From Sphingomonas sp. Ant H11 (GTDB lineage: Bacteria; Pseudomonadota; Alphaproteobacteria; Sphingomonadales; Sphingomonadaceae): a DNA stretch of 64,000 nt. A program made the translations under genes and the position numbers. A model generated the notes under the pieces. That model saw nothing but the letters and a program-made list of their open reading frames with translations, made no database searches and had not been told where the DNA came from. Positions 39,748 to 48,853 of this stretch are shown piece after piece. The stretch's first letter is position 1; every line of letters starts with the position of its first letter. The stretch lies in assembly GCF_000797515.1 (NCBI RefSeq), contig NZ_JSBN01000213.1:54910-118909 (forward strand), read 5' to 3'.

Positions 39748-40809
39748 GGTTTCACGATCCTGATTTTTATGTTCGTAACATTCAACTTTTTTTAGTAATT
39801 TTATAGCCGCAAGGCGCTCGTGTTCATTAGGAACTTCCCAAACGCCGATGAGGCGATGCTGCGACAAAACTTCGGACTGGCGCAAGACTTGCGCTCGTGC
39901 TCGCGGCTGATCCCGAATGGCCCATTTTCTATCAACCACATATTCGCCATGCACCCCGTCGAATTTGACCGGCCGCCTCGATCCATTGGGAAGGGTCCGG
40001 GTTAAGGTCGGCGCTTGGCCGGACCGAGCACCGGTCGCTTGGTCATTGTAAAGTTTCCAAGGCTTGTCGGAGGTAAGGTTCTCTTTAACCCAACCGATTT
40101 GCGGCGGATCATAGGAAATGCGCGGCGTTACAGCGCGCATACGGCGCAAGGCGGACACCTTCGACAGCGTCGCTCCGGGTGCTGCCGCCAGCGCGACATT
40201 GCCAACGATCGATCCGGTGGCACGGCCAAGGTCGCGCGAAGACGCATGTGCAATCGTATTGACCGCGCGAGCGATATGAATCCGCGCGGGCGTGTTTTCG
40301 GCTACCAGGACCGAATCGATCGTTTCGGCAATACCGATAGCTGTATTGCTAACCGTGGTGATAGGGTTTGTCGTGAAAAGGGAATATGCCCCGGCGGCCG
40401 TCTCTTTCCCGACATGATACAGGCCTTCGCCAACCCCGCTGACGAATTCGACGGCAGAGTTCCGCTGAGCGCCAGGTTGCGTATGCTGTGGCTTAGGTGG
40501 GGCCGCCGTTGAGCCAAGGCGGCCGGAAGGCGAAGGTCCCACTTTCGGCCCTGCTCCGTTAATCGGCTTCTTCGGCTTGCTACGGTTGCCTATCGGTGCT
40601 CGATGGTCACCGGCCCGTCTGATCGGGCTGGTCCTGTCGCGACCATAGTTCTGCCCCGAGCCCGCAAAGGTGAACCGCCCATCCGCCGGATCGTGCCAGG
40701 GATTAAATTTGAGTTCGATGCCGTCCGCGAAGGCTACGCGCGGCAATCTGCCGGTTCGCAGCCAGATCGAAAATGCGCGTCGTCGCTGGCTCTCGGATAT
40801 CAGGATCAT
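39744..40809 (-). CDS. Polymorphic toxin with C-terminal restriction-endonuclease-fold domain
   Basis: 354 residues after a one-base correction. Residues 1-50 hold a sphingomonad N-terminal module (RRRAFSIWLRTGRLP, FNPWHDPADGRFTFAG); 55-115 are a Pro/Gly/Lys-rich linker; 120-220 are a hydrophobic pre-toxin segment (GNVALAAAPGATLSKVSALR); 250-354 are the nuclease-like domain. That domain has KFDG (Asp284), VVDRKW (Asp293, Lys295), matching a PD-(D/E)xK core, then RQSEVLSQHRLIGVWEVP. The corrected end is LNVTNIKIRIVKP, the pattern I expect for this toxin family. The sequence is visibly less GC-rich than its neighbours. No secretion system is in the window. Confidence 0.72.
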
Positions 40810-40839
40810 GCCGCCCTCGCTGCTTTATGCGGCGAGAAC

Positions 40840-40867
40840 ATTTGAGCAACATTTTCCTACACGTCAA
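40840..40867 (-). promoter_or_regulatory. Candidate sigma-70-type promoter of the toxin gene
   Basis: On the minus strand, TTGACG (40862-40867) is followed after 16 bases by TCAAAT (40840-40845), which resembles a -35/-10 pair, 31 bases upstream of the toxin start. A second TTGACC lies slightly further up. Motif matches are moderate. Confidence 0.35.
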
Positions 40868-40938
40868 CCGGAAATTCCACCGGTCAACGCCGACACAGCC
40901 CCGCCTTACTCCTCTAATGGGATGCGATTCTAAGAATG

Positions 40939-41025
40939 TGGTGCGGCCGAGAAGACTCGAACTTCCACGGGCTTTCGCCCACAACGACCTCAACGTTGCG
41001 CGTCTACCAGTTCCGCCACGGCCGC
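40939..41025 (-). tRNA. tRNA-Leu(GAG)
   Basis: 87 bases. Acceptor GCGGCCG (41019-41025) pairs with CGGCCGC (43-49 of 409xx), discriminator A, and encoded CCA (40939-40941). Anticodon stem CAACG/CGTTG encloses loop TTGAGGT, giving anticodon GAG. The long variable arm (GGGCGAAAGCCC) is that of a class II tRNA. It reads CTC/CTT leucine codons. The toxin islet begins ~130 bases beyond its 3' end. Confidence 0.95.
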
Positions 41026-41135
41026 ACGTAACATCACCGGGCACGCCCGGCAGCTGGTAGGCGAGCGCCCCTAGCAAAGCATCGCGGCGGGCGCAATGCC
41101 TATCGCAATCGGGATGATGCGCGTAGCAGGCGCGG

Positions 41136-42512
41136 ATGCCGGTTGCCCCACTCCCAAGTCGCTCCGACCGATGCGTTGCGGAGACGCGGCGTATTCTCAC
41201 GCTGGCGTGGCCGGTGATGCTGACCAGCCTCAACTGGACGATTTTGAGCGTCACCGACATCGTGGTGGTCGGCCTGACCGGCACCGACCAGGTCGCCGCT
41301 TTGGGCGCGAGTCGCGCGCTGACCTTCGTGACGATCGTCGCCGGGCTGGCGTGGTTGTCGGGCACGTTGGTGTTCACCGCGCGTGCCGATGGCGCGGGTG
41401 ACCTGCCGCGCACGGGGGCGACGCTGCGCGAAGGGCTGGTGCTGGCGCTGGTGCTGGGCGCGCTTGGTGCGCTCGGCTTCGGGCTGTTTGCCGAAGCGAT
41501 GCTGGGCGGCATTGGCGTCGCGCCCGCTTTGGTGGGCCCGGCGGCGCGCGTGGTGCGGGTGATGGCGCTGTCCTATCCGTTTCAGTTGACGATCATCGCG
41601 GCGAGCTTCTTTCTGGAAGCGATATCGCGCCCGCGGCGGGTGATGGTGGTCAACCTTGCGGTTCTGCCGCTCAACGCGGTGCTGGCCTGGGCGTGGTCGG
41701 GCGGCCATCTCGGCTTGCCCGCTTTGGTGCCGTCGGCGCGGCTGCGGCAACGGCGAGCGCGTCGCTGATCGGCGCGGGGGGCATGCTGGCGGCGGTGTGG
41801 ACGACAGACAATGCGCGGGCGCGCGGCGTGCGCGATCTTTCGCGGCGGGCATGGGTGGCTGCGGTGCCCGGTGCGGTGCGGCTGGCGCGCTTCGGGATCG
41901 TGCCCGCGATCGCCTCGGGCTTGGAGCTGGCGGGCTTTTCGATTCTGATCGCGCTGTCGACCGATTTCGGACCGGTGACCGCGCACGCTTTCCAGATCGT
42001 CTTCTCGGTCCACAACGTCACCTTCGGGGTCGCGTTGGGGCTTGGATCGGCGGCGGGGGTGCGCGTGGGCAATGCCGTGGGCGAGGGCACGCCCGCGCTG
42101 GCGGTACCCCGCACCGTGATCGCTGCTGGGCTGGCGGCGCTGTTCACGGGCTTGCTGGCGATCGTGATCGTGGTGGCGCGCTGGCCGATCGTCGCAGCGT
42201 TCCCGGCGGCCGCTGGCGTCCACGCGGTGGCGCTGGCGATGCTGCCGATTTGGGCACCGTTCATTCTGTTCGACGGCGTGCAGGTGGTGTTCGTCTATGC
42301 GCTGCGGTCGCTGGGCGACCAGATTGCGGCGGGGGTGAACAGCATCATGGCGTTCTTCGTGGTGACCGGCGGGGCGGGGTGGCTGTTCGTGCACGCGGGG
42401 GGGCGGGCCGCTTGGGCTGGTCTATGCCTCCGGGCTAGGGATGGTTGCCGCCGCACTCCTGCATGGCGGCCGCTTCGCCTGGCTTAGTGCGCGGCTTCGC
42501 CGGAAAAACTGA
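41136..42512 (+). CDS. MATE-family efflux transporter (two frameshifts)
   Basis: About 458 residues, 12 helices, NorM/DinF-like drug or cation antiporter: RRILTLAWPVMLTSLNWTIL at the start, DIVVVGLTGTDQVAALGAS in helix 2, and GLGSAAGVRVGNAVGEG in the second half (the repeated GxAxGVRxGxxxG pattern). Two homopolymers appear mis-sized: the T run at 41723-41725 is one short, and G7 at 42397-42403 is one long. With both corrected the protein ends GGRFAWLSARLRRKN at 42512, overlapping the opposing gene's 3' end by 29 bases. Confidence 0.87.
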
Positions 42513-43212
42513 GCACCAGCTCCTGCGCGTTGACGGGCACGTTGACTTGTGCGGAGTTGAACTGGACTTGCCCCTTGGGCGGCAGCGTGGTCGCCTCGGG
42601 TCGGATGATCCAGCTGAACACGATCCGCTTCTGCGCATCGCGCAAGTCGGCGCGGATGTCGGGGATGGGCTGGCGTGTGTCGGTGGGGTTGAGCACGATG
42701 CCGCTGACCGCGAAAATCTCGTTGCCGTTAAAGGTATGCTGGTCGACCGGCTTGCTGACGATTTTCAGCGGCGTGCCGGTCGCCGGGCGAAACAACTGGC
42801 CCGCCAGCCCGGGAAGGTCGGCATAGAAAACCAGCGCCGCTGCCGCGAGCATGGCGATGCCAGCCGCGAGCGCCGCCACGGTCCAGCGCCGCGCCGGGTT
42901 GCGGCGTGGGCGAAACGGCGGTTCGTGCGCGAACGCATCGTAGTCTTCATAGGGCGAAGCCGCCGCGCCGGTTGCAGGCGAGCTTGCAGGCAGAGGCTCG
43001 GGCGGGGTCTCGACGTCCGCCTGAACCCGGGGCGCGACGGGCGGCGGCGCGATCGGTGCCGCTTCGGCCCGCGCAACCAGATCGAGCATGGGCGCGCCCG
43101 CCTGGAACCAACTGTGCTTGCAGCTTGCGCAGCGCACGGTCCGCCCGTCGGCCCCGATAGCGGAATCGGGAACGAGGTAACGCGTGTGGCACTCGGTGCA
43201 TTCGAGGATCAT
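42484..43212 (-). CDS. MJ0042-type zinc-ribbon membrane protein
   Basis: 242 residues. The N-terminal zinc ribbon is MILECTECHTRY...VRCASCKHSW (CxxC-x~19-CxxC), followed by a Pro/Ala-rich linker, one membrane helix (about 112-132, VAALAAGIAMLAAAALVFY) and an extracytoplasmic DUF3426-like beta domain (EIFAVSGIVLNPTDTRQPIP). This architecture (MJ0042 finger plus DUF3426) is common in alphaproteobacteria next to ftsE; the function is unknown. Divergent from ftsEX. Confidence 0.87.
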   Translation of the reverse strand: MILECTECHTRYLVPDSAIGADGRTVRCASCKHSWFQAGAPMLDLVARAEAAPIAPPPVAPRVQADVETPPEPLPASSPATGAAASPYEDYDAFAHEPPFRPRRNPARRWTVAALAAGIAMLAAAALVFYADLPGLAGQLFRPATGTPLKIVSKPVDQHTFNGNEIFAVSGIVLNPTDTRQPIPDIRADLRDAQKRIVFSWIIRPEATTLPPKGQVQFNSAQVNVPVNAQELVLSFSGEAAH

Positions 43213-43389
43213 GATACGGCTTTGGCCCCGTTACCGCCCTGTGGCAACGTATCCCCCGAATCTAAGCCCAGGCAGCCGGGCTAGGCAAGCCTTTCGCAAG
43301 TCGATCATGCTGCCCGCGCTTGTGGCGGCGCGCCGGATCGTGCGATGCAGATGCAGGGCATTGATTATAGAGCGAGCAGCACGCGCCAC

Positions 43390-44106
43390 ATGGCGAATAT
43401 CGTCCAGTTTGAAAATGTGGGGCTACGCTACGGCACCGGCCAGGAGACGCTGTCCGACGTCAGCTTCACGCTGTCGACCGGGGCATTTTATTTCCTGACC
43501 GGCGCATCGGGCGCGGGCAAGACGTCGTTGTTGAAGCTGCTCTATCTGGCGCAGCGCCCGACGCGCGGCAGCATCCGGCTGTTCGGCGAAGACGCGGTGA
43601 CCTTGCCGCGATCGCGCTTGCCTGGCTTCCGGCGGCGGATCGGCGTGGTGTTCCAGGATTTCCGGCTCGTCCCGCATCTCTCGGCCTTTGACAATATCGC
43701 CTTGCCGCTGCGCGTATCGGGCGTGCCCGAAAGCGATGTCGAGGCACCCGTGCGCGAGATGCTCGCCTGGGTCGGCCTCAGCGACCGCGTCGACGCGAAG
43801 CCGCCAACGTTGTCGGGCGGCGAGCAGCAGCGCGTGGCGATTGCGCGCGCGGTGATCGGCCGACCCGAAATCCTCGTTGCCGACGAACCGACCGGCAACG
43901 TCGATCCGGACATGGCGGAACGATTGTTGCACCTGTTCGACTCGCTCAATCGGCTCGGTACGACGGTCGTGGTGGCAACCCACGATTTCCACCTGCTCGG
44001 GCGCATCCAGAAGGCACACATGATGCGGCTGGACCACGGGCGTTTGCTCGACCCGACGGGTTCGTTGCGCTTTCCCCCGCCCAACGGCACCGGCGGTAGC
44101 GAATGA
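43390..44106 (+). CDS. ftsE: Cell-division ATP-binding protein FtsE
   Basis: 238 residues from ATG 43390 (MANIVQFENVGLRYG); the ORF is open upstream to 43345 but the extension is not conserved. Walker A GASGAGKTSL, Q-loop VFQDFRLVPHLS, signature LSGGEQQRVAIA, Walker B ILVADEPTGNVDPD. With FtsX it forms the ABC-like complex that couples peptidoglycan hydrolases to the divisome. Overlaps ftsX as ATGA. Confidence 0.95.
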   Translation: MANIVQFENVGLRYGTGQETLSDVSFTLSTGAFYFLTGASGAGKTSLLKLLYLAQRPTRGSIRLFGEDAVTLPRSRLPGFRRRIGVVFQDFRLVPHLSAFDNIALPLRVSGVPESDVEAPVREMLAWVGLSDRVDAKPPTLSGGEQQRVAIARAVIGRPEILVADEPTGNVDPDMAERLLHLFDSLNRLGTTVVVATHDFHLLGRIQKAHMMRLDHGRLLDPTGSLRFPPPNGTGGSE

Positions 44107-44996
44107 GCGTGCGAATGATTGCATCGGCGGCCGACCGCCGCTTGCTTGACGAGAGTCGGGGCACGCGGGCCATGATGTGGATCATGGCGATCATGCTGTT
44201 CCTGACGGTGCTTGCCGCCGCGCTTGGGCTGGGCACGCTGGGAGCGGCGGCGTTGCTCGACCGGCAATTGGCCGGCCGGTTGACGGTGCAGATTGTCGAG
44301 CCCGTGGAGAGCAAGCGGCTCGACCAGGCAGCGCGCGCGCTCGCCGTGCTGCACGCGGATCCGGTGGTAACGCGCGCGGTCGCGGTCGATCGCGCCAAGC
44401 TGACGACCTTGCTGCGCCCGTGGCTGGGGGCCGACGGTGCCGATCCCGATTTGCCGATCCCGGCGATGATCGACGTCGATCTCGGCGCGGCCAGCGATGC
44501 CGCGGTGGCACGCGTGCGCGAAGCCGTGCTGAGCGTCGCGCCCTCCGCACGGATCGACCGGCATGAAAGCTGGATGTCGCCGGTGCGCAGTTTCATGGGG
44601 CTCGTCACGCTGCTGGCGGCGGGGCTGGTCTTGCTGATGGCGACGGCCACGGCGGCGGTCGTGGTTCTGGCGGCACGCGCCGGGCTGGAAACGCACCGGG
44701 CGACGATCGAGGTCTTGCACATGCTGGGGTCGACCGATGTTCAGGTCGCGCGGCTGTTCCAGCGCCGGATCGCGCTCGATACGTTGATCGGCGGCGTGCT
44801 CGGCACGGTCGTCGCGGGCGGCGTGGTGATGCTGATTGGCTGGCAATTGACGACGCTTGGCTCGGATTTGCTGGGAGGCCTGGCACTTGGCACGCGCGAT
44901 TGGGTGCTGCTCGGGGCATTGCCGCTGGTGTTCGCGCTGCTGGCAACGCTCGCGGCACGGCAAGCGGTGCTCGGTGCGCTCGGACGCTATTTGTGA
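44103..44996 (+). CDS. ftsX: Cell-division protein FtsX
   Basis: 297 residues with four membrane helices: one near 25-50 (MMWIMAIMLFLTVLAAALGL), a large periplasmic loop, then three in the C-terminal half (GLVTLLAAGLVLLMATATAA; TLIGGVLGTVVAGGVVML; LLGALPLVFALLATLAA). ETHRATIEVLHMLGSTD is the MacB/FtsX-type cytoplasmic coupling segment. Start overlaps ftsE; the stop overlaps the next gene's GTG start. Confidence 0.92.
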   Translation: MSVRMIASAADRRLLDESRGTRAMMWIMAIMLFLTVLAAALGLGTLGAAALLDRQLAGRLTVQIVEPVESKRLDQAARALAVLHADPVVTRAVAVDRAKLTTLLRPWLGADGADPDLPIPAMIDVDLGAASDAAVARVREAVLSVAPSARIDRHESWMSPVRSFMGLVTLLAAGLVLLMATATAAVVVLAARAGLETHRATIEVLHMLGSTDVQVARLFQRRIALDTLIGGVLGTVVAGGVVMLIGWQLTTLGSDLLGGLALGTRDWVLLGALPLVFALLATLAARQAVLGALGRYL

Positions 44997-45529
44997 TCGC
45001 GCGGGTCCTGGGCTTGCTCGTGCTGCTCTGGTTGCTTGGGTTTGCGGTTTTCCTGGCGACGATGCCGGCACCGCTTGTCGGCCCGCGTACCGATGCAATT
45101 GTGGTGCTGACGGGGTCTGCCGGGCGGATCGATCGCGGTCTCACGCTGCTGCAGGGGCATATGGCCAAGCGCATGCTGATCAGCGGCGTCGCGCCGGAAG
45201 TGCGCCCGGCCGAACTGGCGCATGAATATCGCGTCAGCCCGGCGCTGTTCGCGTGCTGCGTCGATTTGGGCCATGAAGCAGTGGATACCCGCTCCAACGC
45301 CGACGAGACGGCGGACTGGGTGCGCAGCCACGGCTACAAGACGGTGCGGCTGGTGACCTCGGATTGGCATCTGGCGCGGGCGCGGCTCGAACTGGTCAAT
45401 GCGCTCGATGGGGACGCGACCGTGTTCGGGGATGGCGTGCCGAGCAGCCCGCGCTACGCCGTGCTGATCGGCGAATATAATAAGCTCATTCTGCGCAAGG
45501 CTGCCTTGCTGATCGGGGCCGTCACGTGA
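44993..45529 (+). CDS. YdcF-family (DUF218) membrane protein
   Basis: 178 residues from GTG 44993, overlapping the ftsX stop (GTGA). One N-terminal membrane helix (VLGLLVLLWLLGFAVFLATM), then a DUF218 domain with DAIVVLTGSAGRIDRGLTLL, RMLISGV, and the late VTSDWHLARARLEL. Members (YdcF, SanA, ElyC) act in envelope or peptidoglycan-precursor metabolism. Translationally coupled on both sides within ftsE-ftsX-ydcF-plsC. Confidence 0.87.
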   Translation: MIARVLGLLVLLWLLGFAVFLATMPAPLVGPRTDAIVVLTGSAGRIDRGLTLLQGHMAKRMLISGVAPEVRPAELAHEYRVSPALFACCVDLGHEAVDTRSNADETADWVRSHGYKTVRLVTSDWHLARARLELVNALDGDATVFGDGVPSSPRYAVLIGEYNKLILRKAALLIGAVT

Positions 45530-46248
45530 ACGCTTTGCGAAACTGGCTGTTCATGCTGGTGTTTTACGGGGGGTCGGTGCCGATTGTGCTGACCTCACCA
45601 ATTTCGGCGCTGTTCGGCTGGCGCGCGATGGTGGTGCATACGCATTTCTGGACCCGCTTCCATGGCTGGGCGACGCGCACGATCCTCGGTATCCATCAAA
45701 ACATTGAAGGCGCGCGTTTCGGGGATACGACGGGGCCCGGCCATATCGGCGGGGTGCCCGTGCTCTATGCCGCCAAGCACCAGGCGATGTATGAAACACT
45801 CGAGCTGGGGCGAATGCTGCGCAACCCGGCGATCGTGATGAAGCAGGAGTTGACCGATATCCCGGTATGGGGCTGGGCGGCGCGGCGCTACGGGGTGATC
45901 GTGGTCGATCGCGAGGCGTCGGCGGGCGCACTGCGGCGCATGTTACGCGAGGCGCGCGCGGCGCTTGCCGAGCAGCGCTCGATCCTGATTTTCCCCGAAG
46001 GAACGCGCGTGGCACCGGGCGAACAGCCGCCGCTGCGCGCCGGGTTCGCCGGGCTGTACCAGATGCTCAAGATCCCGGTGGTGCCGGTGGCGATCAACAG
46101 TGGACAGATATGGCCCAAACACGGCCCGAAAGTGCCGGGAGTGGTGACCTTCCGGTTCGGCGAGCCCATTCCCCCCGGCTTGCCGCGCGCCGAGATCGAG
46201 CGGCGCGTCCATGCGGCGATCAACGCCTTGGACACGCCGCAGGCCTAG
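45526..46248 (+). CDS. 1-acyl-sn-glycerol-3-phosphate acyltransferase (PlsC family)
   Basis: 240 residues from a GTG start overlapping the ydcF stop. One N-terminal membrane helix, then the acyltransferase box KHQAMYETL (HxxxxE here, where most PlsC have HxxxxD), the substrate-binding FPEGTR, and VPVVPVAINSGQIW. It adds the second acyl chain to make phosphatidic acid. The Glu-for-Asp variation is seen in this subfamily and is not obviously inactivating. Confidence 0.88.
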   Translation: MNALRNWLFMLVFYGGSVPIVLTSPISALFGWRAMVVHTHFWTRFHGWATRTILGIHQNIEGARFGDTTGPGHIGGVPVLYAAKHQAMYETLELGRMLRNPAIVMKQELTDIPVWGWAARRYGVIVVDREASAGALRRMLREARAALAEQRSILIFPEGTRVAPGEQPPLRAGFAGLYQMLKIPVVPVAINSGQIWPKHGPKVPGVVTFRFGEPIPPGLPRAEIERRVHAAINALDTPQA

Positions 46249-46261
46249 CAACGCCGACGTC

Positions 46262-47170
46262 TTAGTCGTGCGCGCGCCCGAAATCCGGGGCCGGATCGTC
46301 CTGCCCCTGTTCGATGATGCCGCGTCGCACCGCGCGGGTCTTGGTGAACAGGTCGAACAATTCGTCGCCCTTGCCCCAGCGGATCGCGCGTTGCAGCGCG
46401 GTCAAATCTTCCGAGAAGCGCTGTAGCATGTCGAGCACCGCCTCGCGATTGGCGAGGAACACGTCGCGCCACATCGTCGGATCGGACGCGGCGATGCGCG
46501 TGAAATCGCGAAAGCCGCCAGCCGAATATTTGATGACTTCAGATTGGGTAACTTCCTCCATGTCGGATGCCGTGCCGACGATGGTATAGGCGATCAAATG
46601 GGGCAAATGGCTGGTGATGGCGAGCACGCGGTCGTGATGGTCGGGGGCCATCGTCTCGATTTCCGCGCCCAATCTGCGCCAGAATTCGGCAACGCGTTCA
46701 ACGGCGAGCGGATCGGCATTCTCGGGCGGGGTGAGGATGCACCAGCGTTTGTGGAACAGCGTCGCGAAGCCCGCTTCGGGCCCGCTGCGCTCGGTCCCCG
46801 CGACGGGGTGGGCGGGAATGATCGTGGCACCGGGCAGCGCCTCGGTCAGCGCGCGCAGCACTTCGGCCTTGCAGCTGCCGACATCGCTGACCACGGCTTC
46901 GGCAGGCAGATCGGCCGCGAACTCGGCGGCGGCTGCTCCCATCGCGCCGACGGGCACGCACAGGATGACAAGGTCCGCGTCGATCACCGCAGCGCCGCTG
47001 CTATCGGCGACATCGTCGAACAGCTTGAGCTGGTCTGCGACGAGACGAACGTCCGCGTCGGCATCGTAACCGGTCAGCCGGACCGTCGGCATCGCGGCGC
47101 GCGCGGCGCGGGCGATCGACGAGCCGATCAGACCGATACCGATGATAGTGACACGAGCAAAGGGCAGCAT
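46262..47170 (-). CDS. tyrC: Prephenate/arogenate dehydrogenase
   Basis: 302 residues from ATG 47170 (MLPFARVTIIGIGLIGSS); 47182 is an alternative start. Rossmann GIGLIGSS; VVSDVGSCKAEV; IPAHPVAGTERSGPEAGF with the catalytic His; HHDRVLAITSHLPHLIAYTI; and GGFRDFTRIAASDPTMW. It makes the arogenate- or prephenate-derived 4-hydroxyphenyl intermediate of tyrosine synthesis. The symbol tyrC follows sphingomonad usage for cyclohexadienyl dehydrogenase; TyrA-type specificity cannot be excluded. Ends 14 bases from plsC (convergent). Confidence 0.88.
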   Translation of the reverse strand: MLPFARVTIIGIGLIGSSIARAARAAMPTVRLTGYDADADVRLVADQLKLFDDVADSSGAAVIDADLVILCVPVGAMGAAAAEFAADLPAEAVVSDVGSCKAEVLRALTEALPGATIIPAHPVAGTERSGPEAGFATLFHKRWCILTPPENADPLAVERVAEFWRRLGAEIETMAPDHHDRVLAITSHLPHLIAYTIVGTASDMEEVTQSEVIKYSAGGFRDFTRIAASDPTMWRDVFLANREAVLDMLQRFSEDLTALQRAIRWGKGDELFDLFTKTRAVRRGIIEQGQDDPAPDFGRAHD

Positions 47171-47255
47171 GACGTCGCGCATGGCGGATGCTCATTCCAT
47201 TGGCAAGCTGGCGTTGTCCGTCCGGCCTGCTAGGAGGCCGCGTGGGGAGATAGGA

Positions 47256-48826
47256 ATGCGGGGAAGTGAAACGGTCTGGCGCGCTTTGGCGATGGCACGA
47301 CGGGCCAATCTTACCGACACACAGCAGTCGGCACCGATCCCGGGGGGACCAGGCGAGACGCGACGTGCGGTATTGGCTGCACTCGCGGCGGCGGGGGCGG
47401 CAACCGCTTTGCCTTCCCCTGGCCATGCGGGGACGGCGAGCGCGGGCCCCGTAGCGATTATCGGCGGCGGCATCGCCGGGTTGACTGCTTTGTGGCACCT
47501 CACCCGCGCCGGGATCGACGCGCGCCTGTATGAAGCGCGCGCGCGGCTGGGCGGGCGGGTCTATACCGCACGCGAGCCGGGCAAGCCGACATTCGAGGCA
47601 GGCGCGCAGCTGGTCAATACCGACCATGCCGATATGCATGCGCTCGCCCGAGAATTCGGTTTGGCGCTGATCGACCGCAAGGGCACGCCGCACCGCACGA
47701 TGATCCTCGCCGATGGCCAGGAGGTGCCACAGAGCAAGCTCGCTGCCGCGTTGCGCGGTATCGCCGGGCAAATCGACGCCGATTCGGTGCGGATGGACCA
47801 GGATTATGCGCGGGTCGGGCCCGAGCTCGATGCGCTGAGCTTTACCGACTATCTCGACCGGCATGCCGATTTGATGCCCGAACCGTGGGTCCGTCGCCTG
47901 ATCGAGGCGACGGCGCGCACCGAATATGGGGTGGAACCGGGAGAGGCATCCGCAATCGAACTCGTGTTCAACCTGCCGACGGTCAAGGGGCGGCGGATCG
48001 ACGTTCTTGGACGCAGCGACGAACGCTATCTTATTTCCGGCGGCAGCGGCGCGTTGATCGACGCCATGGCGGCGCGGTTGTCGGCCCGCATCCAGCTCAA
48101 TCGCCGCGTCACGCGGATTGATCCGTTCGGGGCCGGGGTCCGCGTGGTATTTGCCGACGGAAAAACCGTCGATGCCGCCAACGTGATCGTCACGACCCCC
48201 GCGTCGATCACGCGCAACATCGATTTTCAGGTTCCCCTGCCGCCGCTGTGGACGCGTTTCATTACCGAGGTCGGATTGGGCATGAACATGAAGGTTCAGG
48301 CGGGGATGACCGCGCGTCCATGGGATGCGGTGGTCGGGCGCGGCGGCGACATCTGGCAAACCAACGCGCGGGCCGGAGTGGCGAGCGGCTGGGATGGCAG
48401 CGTGCGCGGCGGCGGTGCGTCGGGCGACATGTGGACATGGTTCCTGGGCGGCGCGCAGGTGGCGGCGGCCGACCGGCCGGAGCCCTTATCGCTGACTGCC
48501 AAATATGCCGTCCAGGTGGAGCCCGGCGTGCCGGGCATGCTGGCTGCCACCGGGCCGTTCGTGCGTCGCACCAACTGGCATCGCGATCCGATGGCGATGG
48601 GCGCTTATGTCAATTTCCGGCCGGGCCAATTGACGCGCTTCGGGCGGCTGATCTGGACCGAGGTAAGCGGGGTCGTAAAGGCTCCGGTTTCGGCCGGCCC
48701 TGTCTTGTTCGCGGGCGAACATCTTTCCGACGCTATCCCGGCTATATGAATGGCAGCGCGCAGACCGGACGGCTTGCCGCCTCGACGATCATCGCCAGCC
48801 GGGCGCATGCGCGACGCTTGAGTTGA
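47256..48826 (+). CDS. FAD-dependent amine oxidase, Tat-exported (one frameshift)
   Basis: About 523 residues. ATG 47256 is preceded by GGGGAGATAGGA. A Tat-like signal (RRAVLAALAAAGAATALP) is followed by the FAD motif VAIIGGGIAGLTALWHL and the amine-oxidase RLGGRVYTAREPG, FEAGAQLVN. Near 48732 a base appears missing; instead of stopping at 48749 the protein continues as AYPGYMNGSAQTGRLAASTI, the conserved C-terminal FAD-binding block, ending at 48826. Related to monoamine and polyamine oxidases; the substrate is unknown. Confidence 0.87.
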
Positions 48827-48853
48827 TCGCCGCATGATCCTAACCAGCGCGGA

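Noticed and set aside
40015..40512. Plus-strand ORF opposite the toxin
   Set aside because: No recognised domain and it mirrors the toxin's codon phase.
39265..41025. A prophage or genomic island with att sites around tRNA-Leu
   Set aside because: I searched 39264-39436 by eye for a repeat of the tRNA 3' end and found none; there is no integrase.
47001..48359. Long minus-strand open frame opposite the amine oxidase
   Set aside because: Composition is Arg/His/Gln-rich, typical of antisense frames in GC-rich DNA, and the plus strand encodes a recognised flavoprotein.
48827..48853. A SAM riboswitch ahead of metX
   Set aside because: Only 27 bases separate the genes, too short for SAM-II or SAM-I aptamers.
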